From: Tillus elongatus
Taxonomy: Eukaryota > Arthropoda > Insecta > Coleoptera > Cleridae
Assembly (NCBI GenBank): GCA_964006375.1
Contig: OZ023265.1
Span: 13,000,993-13,064,992 of the forward strand
Length of the DNA: 64,000 nucleotides
Reading direction: 5' to 3'
A program made the position numbers and the translations under genes. Numbering within the stretch: position 1 is the first letter of the stretch; each line of letters opens with the position of its first letter. Below, piece by piece: positions 11,709 to 22,532 of this stretch. The notes beneath the pieces are model-generated. The model had not been told where the DNA came from. It saw only the letters and a list, made by a program, of their open reading frames with translations, and ran no database searches.

Positions 11709-11785
<77 letters not shown>
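11165..11785 (-). repeat. Diverged family H copy
   Basis: Reverse-oriented H sequence from the GCTGAAACTTAAGG block through CTGGCTAACGAACTTATCC to the TA array at 11711-11785. It is more diverged than the other copies. The hairpin end is missing. Confidence 0.65.
11711..11785. repeat. (TA)n microsatellite
   Basis: About 75 bp of TA, at the microsatellite position of family H. It directly abuts the left arm of the foldback sequence. Confidence 0.95.

Positions 11786-12545
<760 letters not shown>

Positions 12546-12634
<89 letters not shown>
12546..12634. repeat. (TA)n microsatellite
   Basis: About 89 bp of TA following the short inverted repeat that ends the foldback sequence. Confidence 0.95.
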
Positions 12635-12640
<6 letters not shown>

Positions 12641-12659
12641 AACAAAAGTCTATGGACAG

Positions 12660-13137
12660 ACGTGATGACGTCAGTTTATGTTGGCAAATTTCGTTGACTA
12701 ATAAATTATAATATAAGAATAATTATTATTGTAAAAATGGGCGAGTTTCAAAACGTGTAACACGTTACAACAATTTTATTGGAATTGGTCGAGTCTCACT
12801 GGGTGGTCGTTTTTTTTTTCAAGGAGTGGATTGGCGCTTGAGCACGTAAAAGTAACATTGTAACATGTCGCGTGTATTTAATAAGCGTCACATGTCACAC
12901 GCGTTAACGCCTTTCACTTTTAAGCTTCTGAATCAACCTCTTCAGTGACGTCAAACTCGGCGGTCGGTTACTCTACCGCATCCGAACTCAGTGGAACACG
13001 CCTGCAGCTGCGGTAGCTCCGTGACGTGTTTAGATAAGAACATCTTTATAAACGCTTGCAACGCGTGCCACGCTCTCTTCTGTTTCAAAATAACCAAGAA
13101 ATGATATCTTACAGCTAAATTTTAGTCGGAAAGCAGC
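12660..13137 (+). promoter_or_regulatory. Promoter-like region with CREs, CCAAT and TATA
   Basis: This stretch is less AT-rich than its surroundings. It has two perfect palindromic CRE octamers, TGACGTCA, at 12666-12673 and 12946-12953, and a half site TGACGT at 13022-13027. ATTGG, an inverted CCAAT, appears near 12778-12790. A TATA box (TTTATAAA, 13045-13052) is followed about 30 bp on by a CT-rich possible start. The first ATG downstream (13138) is followed four codons later by GTAAGT, a consensus splice donor. I infer a genuine RNA polymerase II promoter, possibly the only host-type one here. CREB/ATF control is inferred from the motif alone. Confidence 0.5.
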
Positions 13138-13149
13138 ATGTCTAAATGG
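13138..13149 (+). CDS. Candidate first coding exon (four codons)
   Basis: ATG TCT AAA TGG (Met-Ser-Lys-Trp), directly followed by GTAAGT. The position behind a TATA box and CREs makes this a plausible first coding exon. The best nearby acceptor is the weak TTTATAG at 13501-13507. Joining there gives only about 26 codons before a stop, ending inside the minisatellite. The true second exon may therefore lie elsewhere, or the transcript may be mostly non-coding. I do not recognise the protein. Confidence 0.35.
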
Positions 13150-13507
13150 GTAAGTTTTATATTCAGATGCCGGCTTATTTCCAACTGCTCGTACATTTAT
13201 TTGCTTGATAATAATTGTAGATTGCTTATTAGTGTATGTATACTGAATCCACTTTCGATGGTTGCTTTCTTTATTATAAACTTTATACTGTTAAACGGTG
13301 GCTTGTGGTAGCGTTAGTTCAGTAATTAATTGCTATTATGCTGTTTTAGTTGCATTTTAAAAGAAGGCATTTAAGATTTTGTTTTATATACATTAGTTTA
13401 TTTCCAATTATTAACGCAGATACATTTTGTAAGTAAACGCAACTTGCTACTAGCCGCCTCATGTAAATCATTAAGCCCCCAATACTCATACACATGGAAT
13501 TTTATAG

Positions 13508-14080
13508 CATCCCGCTTGGAAGCAGCCCTGTGAACAACACCTGGATAGATGCAGCCCTCAACAACACTCTAAATGAAACCGCTTTGGAGCAGCCCTCAAC
13601 AAAACCCGAAATGAAACCGCTTGGGAGCAGCCCTCAACAACACCCTAAATGAAACCGTTAGGAAGCGGCCTGCAACAACACCTCTTGGGAACAGCCCTGT
13701 GATCACCACCAATGAAACCGCTTGGGAGCAGCCCTCAACAACAGCCTAAATGAAACCGCTTGGGAGCAGCCCTCAACAACACCCTAATGAAACCGTTAGG
13801 AAGCGGCCTGCAACAACACCTCTTGGGAGCAGCCCTGTGATCACCACCAATGAAACCGCTTGGGAGCAGCCCTCAACAACAGCCTAAATGAAACCGCTTG
13901 GGAGCAGCCCTCAACAACAGCCTAAATGAAACCGCTTGGGAGCAGCCCTCAACAACACCCTAAATGAAATCGCTTGAGAGGAGCCCCTTCAATGAGATAT
14001 TAAACAACACCTGGATAGATGCAGCCCTCGAGCAGCCGTGTTAACAACACCTGGATAGATGCACGAAGTCTCTGAGGCAA
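13508..14080 (+). repeat. 38-bp minisatellite
   Basis: About a dozen units of 38 bp containing GGGAGCAGCCCTCAACAACA and AAATGAAACCGCTT, some replaced by variants (GGAAGCGGCCTGCAACAACA, CCCTGTGATCACCACCAATG). The variants recur in the same order, so there is a higher-order unit. The 38-bp period is not a multiple of three, so a repeated protein is not expected. GC content is well above that of the neighbours. It lies downstream of the promoter-like region, with an AATAAA at 14307-14312 beyond it. Confidence 0.9.
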
Positions 14081-15015
14081 CTCCAACATCCAAGGCTCGA
14101 CAAATGTGATCACCACTCCGGAGGCAGCAATCTAAAGCTGGAGTTAAGTACATTATTTATCTGTGGTTTTGTTTTTAAAGCAGTGTATGCTCCACAACTC
14201 ATTTTTACAGTGCTATATGCCATGTTAAAGTACTCAATTTATATCTTTTCTTTTATTAAATTTGCTTGATTAAATTTTCTGCATTATATAACTTCAATAA
14301 TCTTTTAATAAACTGATTTTACTCATAACACCCGACTTTCATTTGTGCATCTTGAAACCTACCAACTGCAAGTGCCTAAACCCAAGCCCTTAGTTAATTT
14401 ATGTTATATTATATTTGTGTTATTTATATCTTTGGTTACAACATGTCTATTAAAAATACTAACAAGATCCTCTAAACTATTTTAGATGAAACAAGCTGGC
14501 TTCAAAAACTGTTTGTTTCTATGTTAAGTAATTTACCAAGTTGCTGTGAATGTATAATCGTTTTTATAACCTGTAACTTTAGAAACCAGAACAACTTGTC
14601 TTTATCTAAAGTAGCAGGTAAATACAGCAAGGTTTAGGATTGCAGTGTGATATTTTTACTTTTTACTAATTACTTAAATTAAACTAATTACAATTAATAC
14701 CAATACTTGTCTACCGTCTAAATACACTGTTCGCATATTATTACCGGCATGTAGTTAATCATGTTGCAATTAGAACATACTATTACATCTATTTAAATCG
14801 ATAGATTATATAGTATTTACATAATTGTTGTTATTCCTTCGCTTCCCGGGATGGGAAATACTTTATATAACGTTCACCTATACAGTCATCACTTTTTGAA
14901 GCCGTCTTAGTAATATAAAAAAATATTTTCTATAACTTTTTTTCTTGTAACATACAAGTCTAAATTTTGGTGTATAGTTTACTCTTTATATCATTAACCT
15001 ACCCACCAAATTTTC
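14081..15015. other. AT-rich non-coding stretch
   Basis: No coding region found. AATAAA at 14307-14312 could end a transcript from the 13.0-kb promoter. The last ~80 bp (from about 14930) resemble the family H block TAACTTTTTT...CTAAATTTTGGT in reverse orientation, which is cut by the family J copy. Confidence 0.4.
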
Positions 15016-15653
15016 AACTTGTTAATTCTGGACTTGAAGGTTTTGAGGTTCGGAGGAGAAGGAAAAACATGTGCCGGCAAGGAATTCCACAACTTGGAAG
15101 TCCTCGGGACAAAAGAGCGGGCATAACAAGATGTTCTATGTGTGGTGACCTGGACAGTAAAAGGGTGCATTCGATCGGTTCCCCTGGTAGATCTGTTTGG
15201 GGCAGCAGGTGGAGGAACTATAGAATAAAGCTCCTCTGAGCAGTGCCCGTGGCGATAGCTATAAAAGAGAGAGAGAGAGGTCACCAACGACACGTCGGTG
15301 GGCAAGGGCAGCCTTTGGGTGAGGGTAGGGTCACCCATGAGACGTATAGATCTCTTCTGAATGGAGTCCAGGATAGCGAGTGTAGAAGCGGCAGCGCCAC
15401 CCCAGATGTGGGAGCAGTATTCGAAGTTTGGCCTTATTTGTAATATATATAAGGTATAGAGATTAGCTGGTGCAAAGTATTTGCGAGCCCGGAACAGGAA
15501 ACCTAATTTCTTACCAGCCGCTTCTGCAATTGATGTGACATGTCGGTGCCAATTGAGATTTCGATCCACAAAAATGCCAACAAGTGAAAAGTACTCATTA
15601 CTTTGAATAACTTGGTTGTTGATTGTGATGGGTCTAGGGCTGGTGTATCTCAT
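14994..15653 (-). CDS. Family J reverse transcriptase C-terminal part
   Basis: A 219-codon open frame encoding the RT thumb and C-terminal region of a Jockey/CR1-like non-LTR element. Visible landmarks are FSLVGIFVDRNLNWHRHVT (the LG-x-x-x-D strand near residue 25), IRPNFEYCSHIWGG and the tail FVPRTSKLWNSLPAHVFPSP. The last few codons run past the element into flanking sequence. There is no catalytic centre in this piece; YADD lies in the neighbouring frame at 15650-15868. It is a relic of a polyprotein and the Met at 15653 is not a true start. Confidence 0.75.
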   Translation of the reverse strand: MRYTSPRPITINNQVIQSNEYFSLVGIFVDRNLNWHRHVTSIAEAAGKKLGFLFRARKYFAPANLYTLYILQIRPNFEYCSHIWGGAAASTLAILDSIQKRSIRLMGDPTLTQRLPLPTDVSLVTSLSLFYSYRHGHCSEELYSIVPPPAAPNRSTRGTDRMHPFTVQVTTHRTSCYARSFVPRTSKLWNSLPAHVFPSPPNLKTFKSRINKLKIWWVG

Positions 15654-15995
15654 ATTAGCAAGAAAGCAAGACAGATTTGGTGGGATTGAATTGGCTTAGA
15701 ATATTGTATATTTGAGTGGAGTGTGCTGTCGTCCGCGTAACTGTAAACTGGGTTGGATGTGCTAGAGAGGAGGTCATTGATCTGGAGAAGAAACAAAGTA
15801 GGGGCTAAAGCTGAACCCTGAGGGACTCCTGCATTAATTGGATACCGTTTAGAGGAATGGCCATCCACGACAACAGAAATGCTCCGGTTGGAGATGAAAT
15901 TTGCTGTCCAGGTACAGGGTTTTGGTGATAGGCCACAGGCCGAAAGAAGTTTATTAAGCAGCGCTGCGTGCCAGACCTGGTAGAATGCTTTGAAT
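15016..15995 (-). mobile_element. Family J non-LTR retrotransposon, RT 3' half
   Basis: A minus-strand, doubly truncated copy of a non-LTR retrotransposon that recurs seven times here. It contains the RT palm from the GVPQGSALAPT motif and YADD through the thumb and C-terminal tail. A deletion between YADD and the thumb has shifted the frame, so it reads as two ORFs. Both flanks are family H sequence, but in opposite orientations (reverse to the left, forward to the right), so this is not a clean insertion. Confidence 0.82.
15650..15868 (-). CDS. Family J RT palm fragment with YADD
   Basis: A 72-codon piece with INAGVPQGSALAPTLFLLQI (RT motif B) followed by SYADDSTLHSNIQ, the catalytic YADD motif. 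About 40 residues normally found after SKP are deleted and the frame changes, ending this ORF at 15650. Confidence 0.75.
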   Translation of the reverse strand: MDGHSSKRYPINAGVPQGSALAPTLFLLQINDLLSSTSNPVYSYADDSTLHSNIQYSKPIQSHQICLAFLLI

Positions 15996-16011
15996 ATGTC
16001 TACAGCGATAT

Positions 16012-17128
16012 GTGTGTGTGTTTGTGTGTATGTATGTATGTATCACACCGATAACTCAAAAAATAATAGGCCGATTATGATTAAATTTGGTGAATACCTT
16101 CCTTTTGCAGGTGACTTGGGTAAGTTCATTAGCCAACAAAATCGGCCAAGGTTTTCCCCAAAAAAAAATTGTGTTTTCTTTCGAAAAAAAAATTATTTAT
16201 CCGGAAGTAACCAAATTTCGTGCGCGGGTTTATATCATTATAGGTAAATTAACTACCAAAATTTGGCTCTATAAGTTGAAAGATAAAAAAGTTAGAGGCA
16301 TCTAAAGAAAAATAAATTGGATTTTCCTCAAAACATCAAAGTCGAGATTTAAAACGTCAAAATTGGCAACATTTAGGCAAAGTACTTGAAACTAATACGG
16401 GCTATGGAAAGAAAATGTGTCCAGAAGAATGTTTTACAAACCCTGAAGTCTTAGCTTCAACCGTCATTGTCCTTCATTTTACTAAAATATTTCCAGAAAA
16501 TTCCTTTCAAATAGACCCTTTCTCTGATGCTTTGGCAGTAATCTTAGCTATAGAGTTTATCGGTTAATGGTATATAAGTTTTGTCGAATTTTCGTAAAAA
16601 ATCAATAAAGTTCAATATATCCGTTATTATACAAGATAGGAAAAAAATTGTACACATTAATTATAGGAGGTTTATAGCTACATCTTAAAAAAATATTTCT
16701 ACAATCACAGGCTGGCCCATAAGTCGTTGGTGATACAATTGTTTTTTTAAATTGAACACGCCTTATGTTATTGCATTTTTGCATTTTCCATCGAAATATA
16801 ATGCATGTTTGTAAGAAAAGAAATTCGGGACGCAGCAAGTGCGTTATGTTAGCGAATTTTCATTAAATGTTTCAAATTTAAATAGCTTAATTAACCTATA
16901 AGGTTGACCAAGAAAACGTTTTTTTTCGGGAACACTTTAAGTTTACTTAGCCGAAATTTTTGTACATTTTCAAACAATAAAGTTATTTTGATGAAACATG
17001 GCACATTGTTTCTGCTATATAGGTTATACTGCTAACTAAATTTGATGCCTGCTTTCATACACATATTTGCTATTAAAAACATTTTTATGAAAATTCACAA
17101 CCATCATGCACTTGCTGCGTCTAGACGT
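16012..17128 (+). repeat. Family H copy, forward
   Basis: It runs from the GTATGTATCACACCGATAAC block through the CGTCATTGTCCTTCATTTTA and TGGCCCATAAGTCG blocks to the terminal hairpin (CACTTGCTGCGT) at about 17118. The last ~300 bp (16825-17128) are the inverted-repeat sub-element, with arms GGGACGCAGCAAGTGCGTTA and its complement. The start is replaced by a family J fragment and a GT/TATG microsatellite. Confidence 0.82.
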
Positions 17129-18004
17129 TTTTATTTTGGAATAATAAAGAAGATATTGAACTTGAACGTACTGTTGGACCATCTGTATGTCTACGCATAT
17201 GTAGAAAATACATTTTATATATAATTTTGACTAGATTATTTATCATAAATAAGACTAAGCTCAAAAACCCTAAACAGACAGATTGATATATAATTATTTC
17301 CACATTTAGTACTTAACGGCTTATTTAATGTCAACACATGAAAAATTACTACTAGACAAAAAGGCATATTATACCACAGTTACAACAGTCTTGAACCAAA
17401 CATAATCTATAGTAATGTCTGTTCTCTTTTGATAGACCGTGTCATCGACTTCACAGCATGGGTTTTTTCTTTATTAAGGAAACACGTCGTCTCCAAATTG
17501 AACACGTAGAGTGCTTTGGCGTGTGCTGGTTGTTGTCAAGAGTATGTTACAACATCCGCTGTGGCCACGTCGTCAGAATACTCTAATGATAGCTGTTGTG
17601 TAGTTCGTTAGCAGTAGGCTGTGACTGAAGAAAACATCAAAGCATAAGAAATATGGCGTTTCTTTGATCTCTCGTTATTAGCCAGATCAATTACTATATG
17701 AGAAACAAACGCAGAAATATAGCGTAGATATTTATATAATTTGTATAATATGATCTATGACCTGTTCTTTATTTAAAGAGCAAAGATGCTACGTAAACAA
17801 AACAAACTAAACTGGTGATTTTACGCATGATCTGGCAAATCTGCAAAACTTATAGAAAATGTTATATGTACACAGTGGTTGGACCTTTCTTTTTCCTTAC
17901 ATATGTCCAGTACTCGATTTTCCTTCATTTAATTGGAGAATCGATACTTACCTAAGAAAATATACAAAATTGTTTTGTAATGAGCTCTAAAAATGTATAA
18001 TTTT
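17129..18004. other. AT-rich non-coding stretch
   Basis: I see no coding region or recognised repeat here. Confidence 0.45.
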
Positions 18005-18139
18005 TTTTTAGTGAATTTGTTTAAAAAATTCACTAATGAAGAAATCCCGACTTTTGAATTTTGAAAAAAATTCTTCAAATGAGCGCTAATTAGGCCTCCT
18101 AGAACACATATCCGGTGTCAGTTTCAATTTTTATATGTT

Positions 18140-18229
<90 letters not shown>

Positions 18230-18898
18230 TCACACCGATGATTTAAGCAATAATGCGCCGATTTTGCAGGTGGCTTGGGTAAGTTCATTAGCCAAGAAAA
18301 TCGGCCCAGGTTTTCCCGAAAAATTTTGTATTTTCTTTCGAAAAAAAAATTATATCTCCGGAAATGAGGAAGTAAGGGCAACCAAATTTGGTACGCGGAT
18401 TTATATTATTATACGTAAATTATGTACCAAAATTTAGCTCTGTCAGTTAAGAGATAAAAAAGTTATAGGCACTTAAAGAAAAATAAATTGGGGTTTTCCT
18501 CAAAAGTCGCGATTTAAAACGTAAAAATTGCAACATTTAAGCAAAAAACCTGAAACTAATACGGGCTAAGGAAAGAAAATGTCCCAAGAAGAATGTTTTA
18601 CAAACCCTGAAGTCTTAGCTTCAACCGTCATTTTACTAAAATATTTCAAAAAAATTCATTTCAAATAGACCCTTTCTCTGATGCTTTGGCAGTAGTCTTA
18701 GCTATAGAGTTTATCGTTTAATGGTATATAAGTTTTGTCGAATTTTCGTAAAAAATCAATAAAGCTCAATATATCCGTTATTATACAAGATACGAAAAAA
18801 AATTATATATTAATTATAGGGTGGCTTGAGCTACTTCTTAAAAAATAATTTCTACAATCACAGGGTGGCCCATAAGTCGTTGGTGATACAAATTTTCT
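18005..18898 (+). repeat. Family H copy, forward, 3'-truncated
   Basis: It begins with the palindromic start TAGTGAATTTG...AAATTCACTAATGA and the GAGCGCTAATTAGGCC block, then a TA/TATG microsatellite (18144-18231). It continues to the CATAAGTCGTTGGTGATACA block, where the next H copy begins in tandem. The final ~400 bp with the hairpin are missing. Confidence 0.82.
18144..18231. repeat. (TA)n-(TATG)n microsatellite
   Basis: About 60 bp of TA then seven TATG units. It is at the same position within family H as at 5147-5345. Confidence 0.95.
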
Positions 18899-19464
18899 TT
18901 TTTAGTGAATTTTCTTAAAAAAAATTCACTAATGAGGAGATCCCGAATTTTGAATTTTGAAAAAATTTCTTTAAATGAGCGCTAATTAGGCCCCCCAGAA
19001 CACATATCCGGGGTCGGTTTAAATTTTTATAAATGGCTTGGATAAGTTCGTTAGCCAGGAAAATCGGTCCAGGTTTTCCCGGAAAATTTTGTGTTTTCTT
19101 TCGAAAAAAAATTATATCTCCGGAATTAACAAAGTAAGGGCAACCAAATTTGGTAAGCTGGTTTATATCATTATAGGTGTGCCACCTACCAAAATTTAGC
19201 TCTGTAGGTCAAAAGACAAAAAAGTTATGGGCATTTAAAGAAAAATAAATTGGGGGTTTCCTCAAAACGTCAAAGTGACAATTGAAAACGTCAAAATTCG
19301 CAACATTTAGGCAAATAACTTGAATCTAATACGGGCTATGGAAAGAAAATGTCTCAAGAAGAATGTTTTACATACACCGAACTCTTAGTTTCAACCGTCA
19401 TTGTCCTTCATTTTACTAAAATATTTCCAGAAAATTCATTTCTAATAGACCCTTTCTCTGATGC

Positions 19465-19476
19465 TTGGCAGTAGCC
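19465..19476. repeat. Target-site duplication of family R insertion
   Basis: TTGGCAGTAGCC here and again at 21856-21867. A perfect 12-bp duplication, which fixes the insertion boundaries. Confidence 0.9.
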
Positions 19477-21855
19477 TTTTTTTTTTTTTTTTGTTCCCTC
19501 AGGGCTCGTCCGCGGCCTTGCCGCCCCGATAGCACCGCAACCCTTGGTTGATTGTGCGTACCCCTAGTCTTACTCCACCCATTCCAAAATCACTGTGCCT
19601 TGAACTAGTCTGCACAGCGATTGGTAGGGTGAAGTTTTATATTGCTCTGTCTCCGGTCTAGAGTGACCGTAGATCAGTTGTCTTTTCCGGTCCAGAGCTA
19701 TACACTCGCACAAGATGTGCTGGGCTGATTCCTCCCCCTCGCCGCAGAGTCTGCATGCGAGGTCCCCTTCGAACCGCCCCATTTTATGTAGGTGTTTCTT
19801 GACGGCCATGTGTCCCGTCAAGAGACCTGTTGTGTTTCTGAGCTGTCCTCTGCTAAGGTTTAGCAGCTCCACAGCTCTCTTTGAACTGGGTCCGTCAATT
19901 ATTGACTTCCCATGTCTGAGCCCTGGACAGTCCGCCCAGTACACCTTGTGTTGGTTTCTGACCCAGGACTTAATGGCTCCCCTGGCAGTGCTCTTTGACA
20001 CGCCCAGAGCCGGTTCTGGTCCCATAAATGGTTCTGCTGACCCCCTCTTTGCGAGACTGTCAGCTTCTTCATTGCCTTTGACCCCCGAGTGACCCGGCAC
20101 CCAGATGAGGGTCACCTCATTCTGCCCAGCCAGGTCGCTCGTCTCGTCTCGGCACTCACTCACCAGCCAGGAATTTACCCGTGGGCTACTTAGTGCCTTA
20201 AGGGCTGCCTGGCTGTCTGTGGCTATGAGGATCCGCTTGTTGGTGTAGCCCCTCCTCTTGTTCTCCCGCACACAGTGCAGGATGGCGTACATCTCGGCCT
20301 GAAACACCGTTGCATGGGCTCCGAGGGAAATACTGTGACTTACCCTCGGTCCTTCCGAGTAAACACCTGCCCCCGTCCCACGCTCCCCGCCAGATCCGTC
20401 CGTGAACCAGACGAGCGCGTCCCGTGGTATGCCCGGTGTCTCCTCCCGCCATGCCCCGCGATCAGGGATTTCCACTGTGAAGTTGTTTTCCCTGCACATT
20501 CGCGGGCTCGCGAAGTCTGACCTCATTTCAAGCATGGGTTCCTTCACGATCTCCTGAATTTTGCAGTGACCCCTGAAGCCTGGGTTGATCTTCAGTCTAC
20601 CATTGCAGGCTAGTCTGTATAGTCCTAGCCTGGCCTCTCCCATAATAACGAAGTGTAGGGGGGGTAGATCCAGCAACACCTCCATGGCGGCTGTTGGGGT
20701 TGAAGACATGGCCCCTGTGATGCCTAGGCAAGCCATCCTTTGGATCTTGCCTAGTTTTTGTTTGGCACTGGATTGTGTCACCTTAGGCCACCAGACCAGT
20801 GCCGCATATGTTAACGATGGTCTGACCACCCTTGTGTACAGCCAGTGGGCCATACTAGGTCTTAGTCCCCACGTTTTTCCATATAGCCGCCTAGTGACGG
20901 CTAAGGTCATGACTGCCTTACGCAGTATTTTTTCAATGTGACCATTCCAGGTTAGCTTAGAGTCCAATACGACCCCAAGATATTTTACCTCCCTGGCCAT
21001 TGGAACGCTCCTACCGTATAGAGTGAGAGTTCTGTGGCTTTCACACTTCCTCCTCCTCGTAAACGGCACGACGGTTGCTTTCTCGGGGCTCACCCCGAGC
21101 CCTTGATCAACCGTCCACCCTTCCACCACTTTCAGTGCAGTCTGCATACGCTCCCACACTGCCTGTGTGACCTTTCCTCGGACTATGATGACAATGTCGT
21201 CCGCATAGCCCTGTACCTCATACCCCCCTCCCGAGAGCCTCCCCAGCAGGCCGTCCACGACTAGACACCAGAGCAAGGGAGACAGAACGCTCCCCTGCGG
21301 ACACCCCGCCGCGACCCCCGCCAGCAGAGTCCCTCCCGCGAGTGAGGTGAACACCGCCCTGTCCCTGAGCATGGAACCGATCCACCTGCAGCAGGTCTCC
21401 TCTATTCCACGCTCCCGGGCAGCTGCCAGAACCGATCCGAACGAGGTGTTGCTAAAGGCCCCCTCTATGTCTAGGAAGGCCCCCAGCGCCACCTCCTTGT
21501 TCTCCAGCGTATTCTCCAGTTTCAGCACCAGTTGGTGCAGTGCTGTTTCTGTTGAGAATCCTGCTCTGTATGCATATTGTCCGCAGTGTAGAGGATATGC
21601 TTCCAGTACACCGCCCCTAATGTGCCGGTCGAGCAGTTTTTCCACTGTTTTCAGCAAGAAGGACATGAGACTTATTGGCCTCAGGGACTTTGCCTGGTCT
21701 GTTGGACGCCCAGGTTTAGGAATAAATACAACCCTGGCCAGTCTCCATGCCCTCGGAATGTACCCCAGAGCCAGGCTGGCCCTCATAATGAGGGTAAGCA
21801 CCGGCGCCAGTATATCTATCCCCTGTTGGAGCATGATGGGCATTATTCCATCAAA
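19477..21855 (-). mobile_element. Family R non-LTR retrotransposon, 5'-truncated
   Basis: A 2379-bp minus-strand insertion. The tail is a 16-T run at 19477-19492 (poly-A on the element strand), and it is flanked by a perfect 12-bp target duplication. It encodes RT, RNase H and a C-terminal CCHC finger in one open frame of 757 codons; the endonuclease and ORF1 are lost by 5' truncation. The domain order RT-RNase H-CCHC places it in the I/R1/LOA group; I cannot choose the clade. The 3' UTR starts with a GC-rich inverted repeat (GGCGGCAAGGCCGC), shared by all R copies here, which may be the RT recognition hairpin. Confidence 0.92.
19570..21843 (-). CDS. Reverse transcriptase-RNase H-CCHC polyprotein, truncated
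   Basis: C-terminal 757 codons of the ORF2 protein of an I/R1/LOA-type retrotransposon, uninterrupted. RT motifs are FLDIEGAF (residues 123-130, catalytic Asp), CPQGSVLSPLLW (181-192) and YADD (213-216). RNase H spans about 475-600, with all four acidic residues visible: D482 in FTDGSG, E517 in QAEMYA, D543 in ATDSQAA and D595 in NEEADSLAKR. A zinc-finger motif C697-x2-C700-x8-H709-x4-C714 follows. The protein would copy element RNA at a nicked target and degrade the template. The Met at 21843 is internal, since the frame stays open to the truncation point. The intact frame suggests a young copy. Confidence 0.92.
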   Translation of the reverse strand: MPIMLQQGIDILAPVLTLIMRASLALGYIPRAWRLARVVFIPKPGRPTDQAKSLRPISLMSFLLKTVEKLLDRHIRGGVLEAYPLHCGQYAYRAGFSTETALHQLVLKLENTLENKEVALGAFLDIEGAFSNTSFGSVLAAARERGIEETCCRWIGSMLRDRAVFTSLAGGTLLAGVAAGCPQGSVLSPLLWCLVVDGLLGRLSGGGYEVQGYADDIVIIVRGKVTQAVWERMQTALKVVEGWTVDQGLGVSPEKATVVPFTRRRKCESHRTLTLYGRSVPMAREVKYLGVVLDSKLTWNGHIEKILRKAVMTLAVTRRLYGKTWGLRPSMAHWLYTRVVRPSLTYAALVWWPKVTQSSAKQKLGKIQRMACLGITGAMSSTPTAAMEVLLDLPPLHFVIMGEARLGLYRLACNGRLKINPGFRGHCKIQEIVKEPMLEMRSDFASPRMCRENNFTVEIPDRGAWREETPGIPRDALVWFTDGSGGERGTGAGVYSEGPRVSHSISLGAHATVFQAEMYAILHCVRENKRRGYTNKRILIATDSQAALKALSSPRVNSWLVSECRDETSDLAGQNEVTLIWVPGHSGVKGNEEADSLAKRGSAEPFMGPEPALGVSKSTARGAIKSWVRNQHKVYWADCPGLRHGKSIIDGPSSKRAVELLNLSRGQLRNTTGLLTGHMAVKKHLHKMGRFEGDLACRLCGEGEESAQHILCECIALDRKRQLIYGHSRPETEQYKTSPYQSLCRLVQGTVILEWVE

Positions 21856-22532
21856 TTGGCAGTAGCCTTAGCTATAGAGTTTATTGTTTAATGGTATATA
21901 ATTTTTGTCGAATTTTCGTAAAAAATCAATAAAGCTCAATATATTCGTTATTATACAAGATATGAAAAAATATTGTATACATTAATTATACGGTGTTTTG
22001 AGCTACACCTTAAAAAATTATTGCGACAATCACAGGGTGGCCCATAAGTCGTTGGTGATACAAATAAATTATTTTTTTGTCGAAAACGCCTTATTTTTTT
22101 GCATTTTCCATCGAAATATAATGCATGTTTGTAAGTTAAGAAATTCTGGAGGCAGCAAGTGCGTTGTGGTTGCGAATTTTGATTAAATGCTTCATATTTG
22201 AAAAGCTCAATTTGCTATTTACCTATAAGGTTGACCAAGAAACGGATTTTTTCAGTAACACTTTTGGTTTACTTTTGGAAATTTCTGTACGTTTTCAAAC
22301 AATCAAGTTATTTTGATGAAACATGGCACATTGTTTTTACTATATATGTTATACTGGTAACCAAAATTGATGTCTGCTTTCTTAAAAAGAAAACACACAT
22401 ATTTGCAATAAAAACATTTTTATGAAAATTCACTACCATAACGCACTTGCTGCGTCCCGAGATTTTATTGGCGTCACTCTTTATAACGATGTAATAACCG
22501 TTGGTATTAGCGAATTAGCCTAAAATAAATAA

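Larger units (their letters stand above)
18899..22463 (+). repeat. Family H copy, forward, split by family R
   Basis: It starts with TTTTAGTGAATTTTCTTAAA at about 18900 and ends with the hairpin CGCACTTGCTGCGTCC at about 22457. It lacks a TA array. The family R element at 19477-21855 interrupts it with a 12-bp target duplication. Removing the insert leaves a continuous ~1.2-kb copy, which gives the best view of an H copy without microsatellite expansion. Confidence 0.88.
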
